A DNA stretch of 64,000 bases from positions 119,501 through 183,500 of the forward strand of contig NZ_PHTY01000001.1 in NCBI RefSeq assembly GCF_002813135.1, in the 5' to 3' direction. Position 1 is the stretch's first letter, and every line of letters starts with the position of its first letter. A program made the position numbers and the translations under genes. A model generated the notes under the pieces. The model saw only the letters and a list, made by a program, of their open reading frames with translations, made no database searches and was not told the origin of the DNA. Shown piece by piece: positions 63,740 to 64,000 of the stretch. Source of the stretch: Ulvibacter sp. MAR_2010_11 (lineage in GTDB: Bacteria; Bacteroidota; Bacteroidia; Flavobacteriales; Flavobacteriaceae).

Positions 63740-64000
63740 TTAATTTCTTCCTAATAACCGTTTTAGTTTTGGGGAATCCCGCAAATCGGTGACAGGTTTT
63801 TCAAAATACACATACAAGAGGTAAGAAAGTAGAATGGTGATACCCCAATATAAAAAGGTGTAGGCCCAAAGTTCGAAACCTCTTAATGCTTCCGAAGGGA
63901 AAATCACCTTCATGGTATGTAAAATGATGGTATAATGCAGTAAATAAAGAGAATAGGAAATAAGACTGATGGTCGTTAAGAATTTGCTCCAAATTTTAGA
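63740..64000 (-). CDS. Acyltransferase-3 family protein, C-terminal part
   Basis: The last 86 residues of a gene cut by the window edge. TTISLISYSLYLLHYTIILH, then LSYLLYVYFEKPVTDLRD is the classic end of OafA/YrhL-type membrane acyltransferases (SYSLYLLH, YVYFEKP). It probably O-acylates a surface glycan. The stop TAA is at 63740-63742, and about 200 AT-rich bases separate it from the aconitase start. A different frame over the same bases is a shadow. Confidence 0.85.
   Translation of the reverse strand, partial: SKIWSKFLTTISLISYSLYLLHYTIILHTMKVIFPSEALRGFELWAYTFLYWGITILLSYLLYVYFEKPVTDLRDSPKLKRLLGRN

Noticed and set aside
1-64000. CRISPR array, tRNA or rRNA genes, transposase or IS ends, phage genes
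   Set aside because: No regularly spaced direct repeats, cloverleaf-like sequences, conserved rRNA stretches or transposase/integrase motifs were seen in either strand.

Overview
The window looks like chromosomal DNA from a member of the Flavobacteriaceae (Bacteroidetes), probably marine. The evidence is AT-rich DNA, TAnnTTTG-type -7 promoter elements, a C-terminal type IX secretion sorting domain, a Lacal_2735-family small protein, many SPII lipoproteins with short signal peptides, and a TspO/photolyase operon. The genus cannot be settled from the sequence. No rRNA, tRNA, CRISPR array, transposase, integrase or replication gene was seen.

Region 1 (about 1-23.3 kb) is a one-way run of unrelated single genes, all on the + strand: VanZ, NTF2-like, DJ-1/PfpI, amidohydrolases, DUF418, intradiol dioxygenase, tandem MbtH, DUF2254, cysteine-synthase-like, agmatine-deiminase-like, glyoxalase, cupin, DedA, methyltransferase and DUF1428. 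Most are followed within a few bases by a 100-330 bp imperfectly palindromic spacer. Spacer left ends resemble GCYAACAnnGGnTATAA. Several have right ends like CGTTGG, lying just before the next start codon. Four or five spacers share a box of the form AAnTTAGTGCTAAAnC(N)CAAC. The layout resembles a chromosomal integron cassette array with divergent attC-like sites, but no integrase lies in the window. Gene fragments are frequent here: a PLP-decarboxylase tail, a beta-lactamase piece, a broken metallopeptidase-like paralogue and a broken SnoaL-like lipoprotein.

Region 2 (23.3-46.4 kb) is a more ordinary but still accessory-rich stretch, also all + strand. It holds a CPA1 antiporter, glutaminase, a MORN-repeat protein, a secreted protein with an Hcp-like motif, two Crp/Fnr-like regulators, an SGNH/MBOAT O-acetylation pair, a long PLP transferase, YceI, a WYL regulator, GNATs, an AraC regulator next to an HExxH protein, and a lone TrpF-like protein. 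Between 36.5 and 41.4 kb three consecutive longer genes are broken: an SRPBCC lipoprotein, an AlkC/AlkD-like protein and an M61-like peptidase.

Region 3 (46.4-64 kb) is denser and looks like core genome. A light/oxidative-stress operon (SDR, Lacal_2735, SRPBCC, NAD-binding/DUF2867, TspO, photolyase) is followed by a DUF305/DUF4256/DUF1801/lipoprotein/PfpI/VOC run, a TlpA thioredoxin on the - strand and a C1q-like secreted protein. A GH109-like oxidoreductase, a galactokinase-like GHMP kinase and a nucleotidyltransferase then form a probable sugar-salvage operon. Aconitase and the end of an acyltransferase-3 gene lie on the - strand.
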